From Bacillota bacterium (GTDB lineage: Bacteria > Bacillota > Sulfobacillia > Sulfobacillales > Sulfobacillaceae): 64,000 nucleotides of DNA. This document shows positions 28,724 to 38,683 of this stretch, piece after piece. Location of the stretch: positions 1-64,000 of the forward strand of contig JAKACM010000007.1 of NCBI GenBank assembly GCA_021821465.1, in the 5' to 3' direction. Made by a program: the position numbers and the translations under genes. Positions within the stretch are counted from its first letter, which is position 1. Each line of letters starts with the position of its first letter. The notes under the pieces are model-generated. The model worked only from the letters and a program-made list of their open reading frames with translations. It was not told the origin of the DNA and searched no databases.

Positions 28724-28810
28724 TGGTGCCGAAGGCCGGACTTGAACCGGCACGAGGGTAACCTCATACGATTTTGAGTCGTACGCGTCTGCCTATTCCG
28801 CCACTTCGGC
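28724..28810 (-). tRNA. tRNA-Leu(CAA)
   Basis: Minus strand GCCGAAGTGGCGGAATAGGCAGACGCGTACGACTCAAAATCGTATGAGG...GGTTCAAGTCCGGCCTTCGGCACCA; anticodon loop CTCAAAA; CCA encoded. Confidence 0.93.
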
Positions 28811-28859
28811 GACAACATGCTGATTTTAGCATAATCCCGACGCGAACTCAAGGTATTGT

Positions 28860-29477
28860 TCACTTTGATGTTCTTCGATTTCCCGAGACATGCGGCCCTT
28901 GCAGGCGAAATTTGTCATTCGCGACATAAAAGCTATCCCGCGTTTTTCCTTTCTTCTTGAAGACCGGGTGCTGATTTTGATGCGTCCACAGCCGTTGCCA
29001 CGCGGCCTGGAGATCGGCAAACGGCTGGCTATGAGCGTCGCGATGAATGTCCTTCAACCAGGGAAATGCCGTGTACTTGATCGCATTAAACTGTTTTTTG
29101 AGAGAGCTCGCGTTCGGATGGCCGCCCGCCCTTGCCGGTTCCACTCGGCCAACGCCCAGTTCCAGACAAAGCGGGCCGTGCCACACGCTTGCTTAAAGTA
29201 TGTCACTTGCTCCGGCGTCGGGTTCAACCGGATTTTGTGGGCTAACGTCGGCATCCAGTGCCTCCTGAAGTTTTTTTCGGTAGTTGCGCAAGCCAGCGAG
29301 TCGAGCCGAAAAAACATAGGTGATGGTCCACAAGTCCTGCACGAGTTCTTCTTCGGGTGACAAATGGTCTTGATTGAGCACTAGAATGTCACAAGCATGG
29401 CGCTGACAGAACCGTGCAAACCATTCATAGCCAAAGCGCGTCAGACGGTCTTTGTGGGCGATAATCAAGGTGCCCAC
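28860..29477 (-). mobile_element. IS607-like remnant: C-terminal part of a serine transposase (29193-29477) and N-terminal TnpB fragment (about 28860-29254, frameshifted)
   Basis: LIIAHKDRLTRFGYEWFARFCQRHACDILVLNQDHLSPEEELVQDL and MPTLAHKIRLNPTPEQVTYFKQACGTARFVWNWALAEWNRQG...AFPWLKDIHRD. Confidence 0.85.
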
Positions 29478-29613
29478 CGTGCATCATTATGCATCTTATC
29501 GCAAGCTATATAGTAACTCCAAAATCTGTACGATACTACCATAATTAGCAAAAAACAGTATGTCAAAAGAAGAGATGAATTCCATCTTAGTGGCATACCG
29601 TTTTTCTTGGCAA

Positions 29614-31029
29614 TTAGCTGTTAAAATATAACTCAAATTCCATGGGATGCGGCCTTAAATTGACTGCGTTGACTTCGTTGATCCGTTTGTATTCGATCCA
29701 TGTCTCAATAAGATCTTCCGAAAACACACTGCCCTCCAGCAAAAATGCGTGATCTTGCTCCAGAGCTTCTAAAGATTCCGCCAAAGATCCCGGAACGCTT
29801 TGGATCTCAGCCAATTCAGTCTTGCTCAATGCGTAAATATTTTTATCCAAAGGCCCAAATCCCTCTTTGATTGGATCGAGTCCCTGGCGTATGCCATCAA
29901 GTCCCGCCATCAACATGGCAGAAAAGGCAAGATAAGGATTTGACGTAGAGTCGGGGGTACGAAATTCAATACGGCTGGCTTGAGCACGGTTGGTTACGGG
30001 AATACGGACGGCCGCTGAGCGGTTGCCGTGGGAAAACACAATATTCACTGGTGCCTCAAATCCGGGAACCAGACGCCGGTAACTGTTGGTAGAAGGATTG
30101 CTAAATGCCAATATAGCACGCGCATGCCTGAGAATTCCTGCAATGTAACTCAAAGCCGTTGTTGACATATGCCCATAGCCATCTTCCGAGAAGAAGAGCG
30201 GTTTATTATCTTTCCATAATGATTGGTGAACATGCATTCCGTTGCCGTTGTCACCGAATATGGGTTTAGGCATAAAGGTCACGGTTTTTCCATGCTGATG
30301 CGCGACATTGCGCAAAATGTACTTGTACATCATAACGGTATCCGCTTGTTTCGTCAGAGAGTTAAATCGCAGATCGATTTCCCCCTGACCGGCAGTAGCT
30401 ACCTCGTGATGGTGCATTTCCACCCGAATTCCCGCATTCTGCAGCGCTTTCACCATTTCTGCACGCAATGCCGCCGTGCTGTCGAGCGGAGGCACCGGAA
30501 AGTACCCCTCTTTAGTTCGAATGGTGTGTCCCAGGTTTCCCGGTTCATTGGAATTCCAGAATCCTTCCGACGATTCCACGAGATAGGATGCATGATGACC
30601 TTGATTTATGAAACGGACCGAATCAAAAATAAAAAACTCAAGTTCAGGACCCCAATAGGATATGTCGGCAATTCCCGTGGCTTGAAGAAATTGTTCGGCA
30701 TTGTGGGCGATGCGCCTTGGATCGCGCTGATAAGGAACGTGTTGAGGATCGGAGATATCTGCGACCAGACTTAATGTTGGTACGGCAGCAAAGGGATCCA
30801 TCACCGCCGTTTGCGGATCCGGAATCATTAACATATCACTTTCTTCTATTCCGCGAAATCCGCGAAGACTTGAACCATCGAAAGGAATACCATGGGAAAA
30901 GGTATCCTCGTCCACTTCAGTGACGGGGATGCTTACGTGTTGCCACGTTCCCGGCAAATCAATAATGTGTACATCAATCATTTCAATATTCTGTTCTCTG
31001 ATTGTCCGTAACACGTCCTCAGCTTTCAC
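29614..31029 (-). CDS. glnA: Glutamine synthetase, type I
   Basis: 471 aa; DIPGTW/GIPFDGSSLRGFRGIEESDM, NGNGMHVHQSLWKD, VPGFEAPVNIVFSHGNRSAAVRIP. Confidence 0.96.
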   Translation of the reverse strand: MKAEDVLRTIREQNIEMIDVHIIDLPGTWQHVSIPVTEVDEDTFSHGIPFDGSSLRGFRGIEESDMLMIPDPQTAVMDPFAAVPTLSLVADISDPQHVPYQRDPRRIAHNAEQFLQATGIADISYWGPELEFFIFDSVRFINQGHHASYLVESSEGFWNSNEPGNLGHTIRTKEGYFPVPPLDSTAALRAEMVKALQNAGIRVEMHHHEVATAGQGEIDLRFNSLTKQADTVMMYKYILRNVAHQHGKTVTFMPKPIFGDNGNGMHVHQSLWKDNKPLFFSEDGYGHMSTTALSYIAGILRHARAILAFSNPSTNSYRRLVPGFEAPVNIVFSHGNRSAAVRIPVTNRAQASRIEFRTPDSTSNPYLAFSAMLMAGLDGIRQGLDPIKEGFGPLDKNIYALSKTELAEIQSVPGSLAESLEALEQDHAFLLEGSVFSEDLIETWIEYKRINEVNAVNLRPHPMEFELYFNS

Positions 31030-31179
31030 CTTAAAATCCTCCTCGCAAGTTTACAAACTGCGTACGCTTTGACGAAAACCCTCCAATACGTTGTTAAGTA
31101 TATGAACAAATCTATCACAATGTCAATATCGATTGTTAGCTTTTACACAAAATCTCACAGCGTCGAGAAAATTACAACG

Positions 31180-31213
31180 AAAAACAGCCCAAAGAGCGTC
31201 TTGGGCTGTTTTT
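31180..31213 (-). terminator. Rho-independent terminator downstream of sodA
   Basis: AAAAACAGCCCAAAGAgcgTCTTGGGCTGTTTTT. Confidence 0.85.
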
Positions 31214-31245
31214 CCGTCTTGAGCGTTGTCCTGACTGTTCACGTA

Positions 31246-31845
31246 TTAGATGTGGTATTTCTCCAGGCGTTGGTTGACTTCGACCCAGTCGACATTCTTC
31301 ATAAACGCCTCTATGTAAGGGGCCCGCTTCACGCCGTAATCAATACCATAGGCATGCTCATAAACATCAAGCACAAACAAGGGATAAGCACCCCAGGGCA
31401 CCCCAACATTGTGCGCGTCTTGTCCAAAAATATGCAACTTTTCGTCATCCATATCATAGGCGAGCACGACCCAGCCGCGAACAGCCAAACCCGTCGCCTT
31501 GAATTCCGCCTCAAATTTTTGGTATGAGCCGAAATCACGGTTAATCAACTCCAGAGCGCGCCCCGAGGCTTCGCCTCCCTTTCCGCCCAAATTGTCAAAG
31601 TACCATTCGTGAAGTTTTGCGCCGTTCAGGCAAAAGGTTTCCTCGGTTTTCAGTCCTCTTAGCTCGCTATATGACTGATTGGCCTGAGACAGGTCCACAT
31701 TTTCCATTTTCCCTCGGATTTCGTTAAGCTTATTAACGTAACCCTTGTAGAGAATGCCATAATGCTGATCAATTTCTTCCTTGCTGATGCCATCCATCGT
31801 TAAGCAGCCTTCTTTAAGGTTGCGAACTGCGCGCTGCTCTGCCAT
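31246..31845 (-). CDS. sodA: Fe/Mn superoxide dismutase
   Basis: WVVLAYDMDDEKLHIFGQDAHN...LFVLDVYEHAYGIDYGVKRAPYIEAFMKNVDW; start ATG 31845 (MAEQ) chosen within ORF 31246-31989. Confidence 0.9.
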   Translation of the reverse strand: MAEQRAVRNLKEGCLTMDGISKEEIDQHYGILYKGYVNKLNEIRGKMENVDLSQANQSYSELRGLKTEETFCLNGAKLHEWYFDNLGGKGGEASGRALELINRDFGSYQKFEAEFKATGLAVRGWVVLAYDMDDEKLHIFGQDAHNVGVPWGAYPLFVLDVYEHAYGIDYGVKRAPYIEAFMKNVDWVEVNQRLEKYHI

Positions 31846-32047
31846 TAAACAATCCTCCTGTCCGAATTGAAATTCAGTCGTCTCACCCCACTCGGGTGGG
31901 CCTGTCCTACGAAACCAAAAACCAATTGAGCGTAGGCCATTCTTACCAATTTTAGTATAACAGAAGTTAAGGTTGCTCCAAATAACCAAATCAGCCTATG
32001 CTGACATTAAAAGATGTTACCCAACTCATGACAAGGTGGTATGCGAT

Positions 32048-33145
32048 GTGATAGATCCGAAATCGAGTTTGAAATCCCTAATTCCCTATATTCCTGGCCG
32101 CTCCTTAGAAACAGTTTACCAGGAGAAAGGAATTCATGCCGTAAAACTGGCCTCCAATGAAAGTTTGTGGGGCCCCTCGCCCAGAGCAATCGAAGCGGCG
32201 AAACAATCTTTAGATCAATTAGCCATCTATCCCGAGTCTCACTTTGCCCCTCTTTATGAACTTTTAGCCTCTCTCCACGGTTTTTCCTTGGATAACATCA
32301 TTGCCGGCAACGGCGCGGACGAATTGCTTCAAGTCATCGCCCTCACTTACGCGGGTCGGGGCGATGAAGTCATTTATCCCGCCCCCAGCTTTTCTGCATA
32401 TCGCCACAACACCCTGTTAACGGGGGCTAATCCCGTCGAAGTGGGCATCAACGCCGAAGGCGCACCCGATTTAGAGGCCGTTCAGGCTAAAATCACACCC
32501 AACACACGTCTCATCTTTTTATGCAGTCCCAATAATCCCACCGGGGGGATTCTTCACCAAGAAGAGTGGCAGTCTTTCCTCAATACGCTGCCTGAGTCTA
32601 TTTTGGTCGTTGTCGATCAAGCTTACTACGAATTCGTGGAAGACGCTTCCTACGCTGAAATTACTCAGGATATCCTGAAGGACCGTCCCGTTATTATGGT
32701 GAGAACCCTTTCCAAAATTTACGGTTTGGCATCACTGCGCATCGGTTGGGCCGCTGCTCCCGCTCCGATAATTTCGACGTTACGAACAGTCCGAGCTCCT
32801 TTTTCTGTTAGTCGAACCGCTTGGGCGACAGCCCAAGCCGCACTGTTGGACCAACACTACATTGCCCAAGTCCGTGAAGCCACGCTTGAGGCCAGGGAGT
32901 ATATGACCAGTGAGTTCCGGCGACGCAATTTCCGCTTTTGGTCCTCTCAAGCCAATTTCCTTACCATAGAACTGAAATCTCCGGCTCAACAAATCGCACA
33001 ACAATTGGAAGCCAGAGGCTATGTGACCCGTCCGACAACCAATTTCGGCCTTCCCTCCCACCTGCGAGTCACGGTGGCTCCGATCCCCGTATTGGAAGGT
33101 TTTTTCCAGGCCTTTGATCTGGTCACACAATCAAAGGACAGATGA
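32048..33145 (+). CDS. hisC: Histidinol-phosphate aminotransferase
   Basis: KLASNESLWGPSP, GNGADELLQVIALTYAGRGDEVIYPAPSF, CSPNNPTG, TLSKIYGLASLRIGWA; GTG start behind AAGGTGG. Confidence 0.92.
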   Translation: MIDPKSSLKSLIPYIPGRSLETVYQEKGIHAVKLASNESLWGPSPRAIEAAKQSLDQLAIYPESHFAPLYELLASLHGFSLDNIIAGNGADELLQVIALTYAGRGDEVIYPAPSFSAYRHNTLLTGANPVEVGINAEGAPDLEAVQAKITPNTRLIFLCSPNNPTGGILHQEEWQSFLNTLPESILVVVDQAYYEFVEDASYAEITQDILKDRPVIMVRTLSKIYGLASLRIGWAAAPAPIISTLRTVRAPFSVSRTAWATAQAALLDQHYIAQVREATLEAREYMTSEFRRRNFRFWSSQANFLTIELKSPAQQIAQQLEARGYVTRPTTNFGLPSHLRVTVAPIPVLEGFFQAFDLVTQSKDR

Positions 33146-33217
33146 AAATCGACGACAATATATTACGAACCCTAATATTATGAACACACCGGGGACCTGG
33201 GATGCGAACATGGATCG

Positions 33218-33246
33218 TTGACAATCGAGAACAAGTACGATAATGT
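33218..33246 (+). promoter_or_regulatory. Sigma70-like promoter upstream of hisZ
   Basis: TTGACA-N17-TAATGT (or GATAAT with N15). Confidence 0.4.
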
Positions 33247-33294
33247 GGACATATTCTTTAGTTCGCTGAATCGCTACTGTAGTGAGGTGAGTTT

Positions 33295-34131
33295 GTGGAG
33301 GAATGGCTCAACCAAAATCGTCGGGAATACGAATTGATGATGATGATTATTAACCAGTTCCTGGAACAAGGGTTTTTCCCGGTACCCACCGCCCCCGCTG
33401 AATCCGGCCGCTACCGTGAAGATCACACGCAATCGATCTTAGAATTGCTATCATCATTTCCACCGAGTCACATCCGATTCCCATTGCAAGTTTTTTCACT
33501 GGGCCCCGTTTATGATCCAGGTTACGGACGATGGGCCGAAACCATCGACGTGGAAATATTGGGTTCGGGAGGATCCGAGCACGATATTCTGGCTTTGGAA
33601 TTAATTATGCGACTCATCAGCACCTGGCCCGATCTTGCCTCGCGCACACTCATGGTGATGGGAAATGTGGGGCTATTGAATCAGATTTTGGTCACAGAAT
33701 CTGTGCCCGAACTCACTGCTGTGCAAATTTTGGGTTACTTGCGCGCCGGAAACCTGGTAGCGGCGGAAAATCTGATGGCACATTTACCCCCGGCTGGCCG
33801 CCGGTTACTGTTATCTCAACCCTTTCCCGATTTTCTGAACAATTTGCATAAGATTCTCCCCCAAGCAGATTTCGAACATCTCTCCCATCTCGACCACGTC
33901 GTTCATCAACATGTTGAAACCCGCTGGGATTTATCGTTAACCGGAAACTGGCGCTATTATACGGATTTGGTATTCTCCCTGTACTTTAAGGATGTGGGGC
34001 AACCTGTCTTAAACGGAGGGCGATTTGTTCAGGATATTCATGGACGATCATGGCAAGGAATTGGTTTTACTCTTTACCTGGATCCTTTATACCGGGCAGT
34101 CCGACAAGAAATGGGGTCTTTCGTTCCATGA
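33295..34131 (+). CDS. hisZ: ATP phosphoribosyltransferase regulatory subunit (HisZ)
   Basis: 278-aa class II synthetase-like ORF immediately upstream of a short hisG, ATGA overlap. Confidence 0.75.
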   Translation: MEEWLNQNRREYELMMMIINQFLEQGFFPVPTAPAESGRYREDHTQSILELLSSFPPSHIRFPLQVFSLGPVYDPGYGRWAETIDVEILGSGGSEHDILALELIMRLISTWPDLASRTLMVMGNVGLLNQILVTESVPELTAVQILGYLRAGNLVAAENLMAHLPPAGRRLLLSQPFPDFLNNLHKILPQADFEHLSHLDHVVHQHVETRWDLSLTGNWRYYTDLVFSLYFKDVGQPVLNGGRFVQDIHGRSWQGIGFTLYLDPLYRAVRQEMGSFVP

Positions 34132-34745
34132 GTTTCCACAATATCACCGTAGCCATCGCCAAAGGACGGATAATGAAGGGTTCCCAGTCCTTATGGAAAC
34201 AAACGGGATTGCCATGGCCCGTAGATGAAGACAGCCGGCAATTGTGGTTTAGACCTCAAGACGATCATCCGGGAGTTTTAATAGCTCGGGCACGAGATAT
34301 CCCGACCTTAGTGGGAATGGGTATTGCGGATTTGGGAATTGTCGGCTTAGACGTTTTGGAGGAATATTCCAATACCCATGTATTACAGGTCGCAGATTTG
34401 GACTTTGCTCACTGCCGCGTGGTCTTAGCCGGGCAAAATGAGCATTGGCCAGTAGGACCAACACGGATCGCCACAAAATATCAGCGAATCACGCAAAATT
34501 ATTTTTCCGTGCATCGTCATCCCGTCGAAATCGTTCATTTATCGGGAAGCTTGGAACTTGCTCCGGTTATTGGACTCGCCCCCTACATTGTGGACATTGT
34601 GGATACGGGAAACACATTGCGTCAGCATCATCTGATTGAGATTGTGACCATTCTAAAATCCAGCGCACGTCTGATTGCCAACCAATCTCACTGGCGTACC
34701 AAGCCCGGGCTTGAACAATTACGTCAGGTGTTGCACAGGGTGTGA
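34128..34745 (+). CDS. hisG: ATP phosphoribosyltransferase catalytic subunit, short form
   Basis: MSFHNITVAIAKGRIMKGS, ADLGIVGLDVLEE, IATKYQRITQNYF, IVDIVDTGNTLRQHHL. Confidence 0.95.
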   Translation: MSFHNITVAIAKGRIMKGSQSLWKQTGLPWPVDEDSRQLWFRPQDDHPGVLIARARDIPTLVGMGIADLGIVGLDVLEEYSNTHVLQVADLDFAHCRVVLAGQNEHWPVGPTRIATKYQRITQNYFSVHRHPVEIVHLSGSLELAPVIGLAPYIVDIVDTGNTLRQHHLIEIVTILKSSARLIANQSHWRTKPGLEQLRQVLHRV

Positions 34746-34792
34746 AGTCATCCGAATCTACCATGAAATTCGAGTTCGAAAGGAAGAATCCT

Positions 34793-36037
34793 ATGAATTC
34801 TGTTCACGAAACGGTCAGCCAGATTCTTGACGACGTGAAACTGGAAGGGATGTCCAAGATTCTGGCATATACCAAACAGTTTGACGGGGTCGATCTTGAG
34901 CCGGAACAAATCATCGTCAATGTTGATACACTCCCTATCCCCACTCTGGAGGCAAAAGACTCTCAAAAAAATCGCGAAGCCATTGATTTCGCTTGCGAAC
35001 AAATCCGCCGGTTTCACCAAACGACTTTACCTCAAACGGTGATCTCGGTGGATCCCGCCACCGGCCTGCATTTGGAAGAACGTTTGATTCCTCTTGAGCG
35101 GGTAGGGGTGTATGTGCCCAATGGCCAATATCCCCTCATATCCAGTCTTTTGATGACTGCCATTCCCGCTCAGATCGCCGGAGTCAATGATCTTGTCGTG
35201 GCCATTGCCCCAAAAATCCCCATGCAATTAGACCCCTTATGGATTTATGCTTTAAAAGCAGCGCACGTCAAAACCGTTTTACGGATCGGCGGAGCTCAAG
35301 CAATAGCGGCCATGGCCTATGGATTCGACGGATTTGACCCCGTGGAATTAATTGCGGGGCCCGGCAACCGGTTTGTGGCGGAAGCCAAATCGGAAGTATT
35401 TCGACGGGGAGCGGTCGGACTTGATGTCAGTGCCGGACCTTCCGAGGTTCTTGTGATGGCCGGAGATCTAGATCACAGGGAAGTGGAGGTCGCCGCTTTG
35501 GATTTGCTGGCTCAAGCCGAACACGCGGCGGACACCCACGCATACTTTGTTTCCTGGAGCCCCAGATCAGTGTCCTCGGTCCAATCTCGGGTTCAAGAAT
35601 GGATCAAAGGTTATGATGGACCCTTGGGACGAATTGAGTGGATGACAGTCCCCAACCCCGAGAAAGCGCTCACTCTTGCCAACCAGATTGCACCGGAACA
35701 CATGGGATTGCTGGGTAGTGAGGCACAGGCCCTGGCTTCCGGGGTCAAAAGCGCGGGGGCCTTGTTTGTCGGCCGAATGGCAGGCCAGGCCCTGGGAGAT
35801 TATGTGGCAGGTCCGAGTCATGTGTTACCGACGGGAAAAACCGCACGATTTTTGAGTGGCTTGGCCACGAGGACATTCATGCGCCGCATGTCCGTTATCA
35901 TGGCCGATGAACGTCTGCCCGAAGAATATCTTCAGGCAGGCCAAGTATTGGCGGCGATGGAAGGACTCAACTTTCACGAACAGTCCCTTAAGACCCGTCT
36001 GCAGCAAAAATCTTCCCAGGGGGACTCCATGCCATGA
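34793..36037 (+). CDS. hisD: Histidinol dehydrogenase
   Basis: ERLIPLERVGVYVPNGQYPLISSLLMTAIPAQIAGV, LIAGPGNRFVAEAK, VSAGPSEVLVMA; start codon uncertain (34742-34793). Confidence 0.95.
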   Translation: MNSVHETVSQILDDVKLEGMSKILAYTKQFDGVDLEPEQIIVNVDTLPIPTLEAKDSQKNREAIDFACEQIRRFHQTTLPQTVISVDPATGLHLEERLIPLERVGVYVPNGQYPLISSLLMTAIPAQIAGVNDLVVAIAPKIPMQLDPLWIYALKAAHVKTVLRIGGAQAIAAMAYGFDGFDPVELIAGPGNRFVAEAKSEVFRRGAVGLDVSAGPSEVLVMAGDLDHREVEVAALDLLAQAEHAADTHAYFVSWSPRSVSSVQSRVQEWIKGYDGPLGRIEWMTVPNPEKALTLANQIAPEHMGLLGSEAQALASGVKSAGALFVGRMAGQALGDYVAGPSHVLPTGKTARFLSGLATRTFMRRMSVIMADERLPEEYLQAGQVLAAMEGLNFHEQSLKTRLQQKSSQGDSMP

Positions 36038-36615
36038 GAGAACACGAAATATATCGAAAAACTCGGGAAACGGAGATTCGGGTAGCCATTAATTTGGATA
36101 CTGAAGAGCCCTTGGCAGTGGACAGCTCATTGCCTTTGTTTACCCATTTTCTCACCGCCTTGGGTAAACACAGCCATCTGTCCTGGCAGATTTCTGCCCA
36201 GGGCGATATCGAAGTCGATCCCCACCATTTAGTCGAAGACACGGGAATTGTCATGGGCCAATCTTTGAGACAGGCATTGGGGGACATGAAGGGCATTCAA
36301 CGTTTCGGCCAACGTCTTTTGCCCATGGATGATGCCTTGATTCTCTGCGCCTTAGATATTTCCGGCCGCGGACAATTGTATTGGTCGGGTTCGTTTCCTG
36401 ACCGTCCGATTAATGGGGTTAATGCCGAAATATGGCCCGAATTTTTCCGAGCTTTTGCTTCCCATGCAGAGATTACACTCCACTTGGTATGCCACTCGGG
36501 ACTCAATGCGCATCACACTTACGAAGCGGCTTTTAAGGCGTTAGGGCAGTCTCTTCACGAGGCGGTGCAAATGTCCGGGTCAGACGATGTGCCATCCACC
36601 AAAGGAGTGCTGTAA
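36034..36615 (+). CDS. hisB: Imidazoleglycerol-phosphate dehydratase
   Basis: RETEIRVAINLDTE, DPHHLVEDTGIVMGQSLRQALGDMKGIQRFG, HHTYEAAFKALGQSL. Confidence 0.95.
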   Translation: MREHEIYRKTRETEIRVAINLDTEEPLAVDSSLPLFTHFLTALGKHSHLSWQISAQGDIEVDPHHLVEDTGIVMGQSLRQALGDMKGIQRFGQRLLPMDDALILCALDISGRGQLYWSGSFPDRPINGVNAEIWPEFFRAFASHAEITLHLVCHSGLNAHHTYEAAFKALGQSLHEAVQMSGSDDVPSTKGVL

Positions 36616-36616
36616 C

Positions 36617-37240
36617 GTGGAAATCGCTGTTCTTGATTATGGAAACGGCAATTTAGGCAGTCTTTTGGCCGCTTTGAGACGACTTGGACAAGATCCTCAC
36701 GTGATTCGAACCTCCCGGGATATATGTCATGTTAATGCTTTGATTTTCCCCGGTGTCGGTTCCATGAAAGCCGTAATCGATCGTCTCCAAGCCCATGGCC
36801 TTCTCGGATGGCTCAACGAAATGCATGCAGCCCGCACACCCATTTTGGGCATATGTCTCGGCCTGCAACTGTTCTTCGATGAGAGTGCGGAAGGCGGAGA
36901 AGGATTACATTGGTTGTCCGGAAGCGTGCCCAAAATCGATGCGCCGATTCTGCCCCACATCGGCTGGAATGAAGTCCTAACCACGCCTCATTCCTTTTTG
37001 TGGCGTAATTTGGCCAAACCTTATACATTCTATTTTGTTCACACGTACCGAATTCAGCCTGCCGATCCTGAGATCATCCGGGGATTTACGGATTATTACG
37101 AGCACCTACCCGCGGCGGTATCCGCCCCGGCTCTCTACGGTGTTCAATTCCACCCGGAGTTAAGCGGAAAAAATGGCTCACGGCTGTTAAGCAATTTTCT
37201 GGAGATGGTGGAGGACGATGGAAATTTGGCCCGCGGTTGA
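36617..37240 (+). CDS. hisH: Imidazole glycerol phosphate synthase, glutaminase subunit
   Basis: EIAVLDYGNGNLGSL, FPGVGSMKAVID, PILGICLGLQLFFDESAEGG, FVHTYRI, GVQFHPELS. Confidence 0.95.
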   Translation: MEIAVLDYGNGNLGSLLAALRRLGQDPHVIRTSRDICHVNALIFPGVGSMKAVIDRLQAHGLLGWLNEMHAARTPILGICLGLQLFFDESAEGGEGLHWLSGSVPKIDAPILPHIGWNEVLTTPHSFLWRNLAKPYTFYFVHTYRIQPADPEIIRGFTDYYEHLPAAVSAPALYGVQFHPELSGKNGSRLLSNFLEMVEDDGNLARG

Positions 37241-37925
37241 CTGGTTTGACATGCACATGGTGCGTCTGGAGAAGGGGCGATATGATGCTGTAACTCAATA
37301 TGGCACAGATCCTCTTGGAGTTTTTAACACTCGTTATCGCCGCATGCCTAAAAGAATTCACCTAATCGATCTCCAAGGTGCCCGTAGCGGACAATTTGGA
37401 GCATGGTCTTTGTTATCCCGTCTCCATGGCGAGGGAATTGAGATCGAAGCGGGGGGAGGCATCCGCGACGAATTGACGATTGAGCGTGCACTAAATCAAG
37501 GAGCCAGACGGGTCATTTTGGGAACGCGGCTGCTGACAGATCCCAAATGGGCGCAAGAGCTGTTAACCCACTTTCGTGCCGAGCAACTGGTTGCAGGAAT
37601 TGACATAGCTAAGGGGCGGGCCAGACTTCATGGTTGGATTCAAGAAGGAGAAGACGGACAGAGGCTGTGGCATGATTTATACCAACAGGGTTTTCGTTTG
37701 TGCAATGTTACGGACATTTCCCGCGACGGCACTTTAACGGGTATTCATAAACCGTTCTGGCAAAATGTCGCGTCCGGATACTCCGGGGACATCGGCGCCG
37801 GTGGTGGAATTCGCTCGGCTGATGATATTAAAAGCCTGGAGCAATTGGGAATCCACCGCTGTGTCATTGGCAAGGCGTGGGTCAATGGAGAAATCGATCT
37901 CTCTGAGTGGGAAGGAGTATTTTGA
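37218..37925 (+). CDS. hisA: Phosphoribosylformimino-5-aminoimidazole carboxamide ribotide isomerase
   Basis: HLIDLQGAR, IEIEAGGGIRDELTIERALNQGARRVILGT, NVTDISRDGTLTG, GDIGAGGGIRSADDI. Confidence 0.92.
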   Translation: MEIWPAVDWFDMHMVRLEKGRYDAVTQYGTDPLGVFNTRYRRMPKRIHLIDLQGARSGQFGAWSLLSRLHGEGIEIEAGGGIRDELTIERALNQGARRVILGTRLLTDPKWAQELLTHFRAEQLVAGIDIAKGRARLHGWIQEGEDGQRLWHDLYQQGFRLCNVTDISRDGTLTGIHKPFWQNVASGYSGDIGAGGGIRSADDIKSLEQLGIHRCVIGKAWVNGEIDLSEWEGVF

Positions 37926-37927
37926 AA

Positions 37928-38683
37928 ATGGTCAAACCCCGCATTATTCCCTGCCTTGATGTAAAGCACGGACGGGTGGTTAAAGGCGTCAATTTCGGCA
38001 AGCTTCAAGACAGCGGTGATCCTGTCAAAATGGCCATTCAGTATTATGAAGACGGAGCCGATGAAATTGTCTGGCTCGACATCGTGGCGACGATCGAAGA
38101 CCAAGAATTGAGTCTGGATTTAATTCAAAAGACGCGAAATGCTCTGTCGATACCCTTGACAGTGGGTGGCGGCATCCGCTCCCTCCGTCATGTGGAACAA
38201 CTGCTGGAACACGGAGCCGATAAAGTTTCCATCAACACCTACGCCCTCCAAGAACCCACCATTCTCAGCGAAGTTGCCCAAAGATGGGGAGAACAGTGCT
38301 TGGTTGTCGCGGTCGACGCCAAACGCGAAGACAATCATTATCAAGTCTACAGCCATGGCGGCCGGGTACGAACTTCCCGTGATTTAGGAGAATGGATGAA
38401 ACAGGCGGAGGATTTGGGCGCCGGCGAGTTTCTTTTGACCAGCATTGACACTGACGGCACGCAAAAGGGCTATGATTTGCCCATGCTCAGCTATGTTCGA
38501 CAAATTGTACGGCGTCCCGTCATTGCCTCGGGTGGTGCAGGCAGTATCGATCATCTCGTCCAGGCGCTTTTACAGGGCCAAGAGGCCGTCTTATTAGCGT
38601 CGCTTTTACATCAAAAACACCTGAGCCTTATCGAGATCAAGAAAAGTTTATTTGAGAAAGGACTGGATATTCGTTGGCCGTAA
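37928..38683 (+). CDS. hisF: Imidazole glycerol phosphate synthase, cyclase subunit
   Basis: VKPRIIPCLDVKHGRVVKGVNF, GADKVSINTYA, LTSIDTDGTQKGYDLPML. Confidence 0.96.
   Translation: MVKPRIIPCLDVKHGRVVKGVNFGKLQDSGDPVKMAIQYYEDGADEIVWLDIVATIEDQELSLDLIQKTRNALSIPLTVGGGIRSLRHVEQLLEHGADKVSINTYALQEPTILSEVAQRWGEQCLVVAVDAKREDNHYQVYSHGGRVRTSRDLGEWMKQAEDLGAGEFLLTSIDTDGTQKGYDLPMLSYVRQIVRRPVIASGGAGSIDHLVQALLQGQEAVLLASLLHQKHLSLIEIKKSLFEKGLDIRWP

Noticed and set aside
31850-32050. Possible T-box or attenuator ahead of hisC
   Set aside because: No T-box core or terminator/antiterminator pair was recognised; part of the region is the sodA upstream region.
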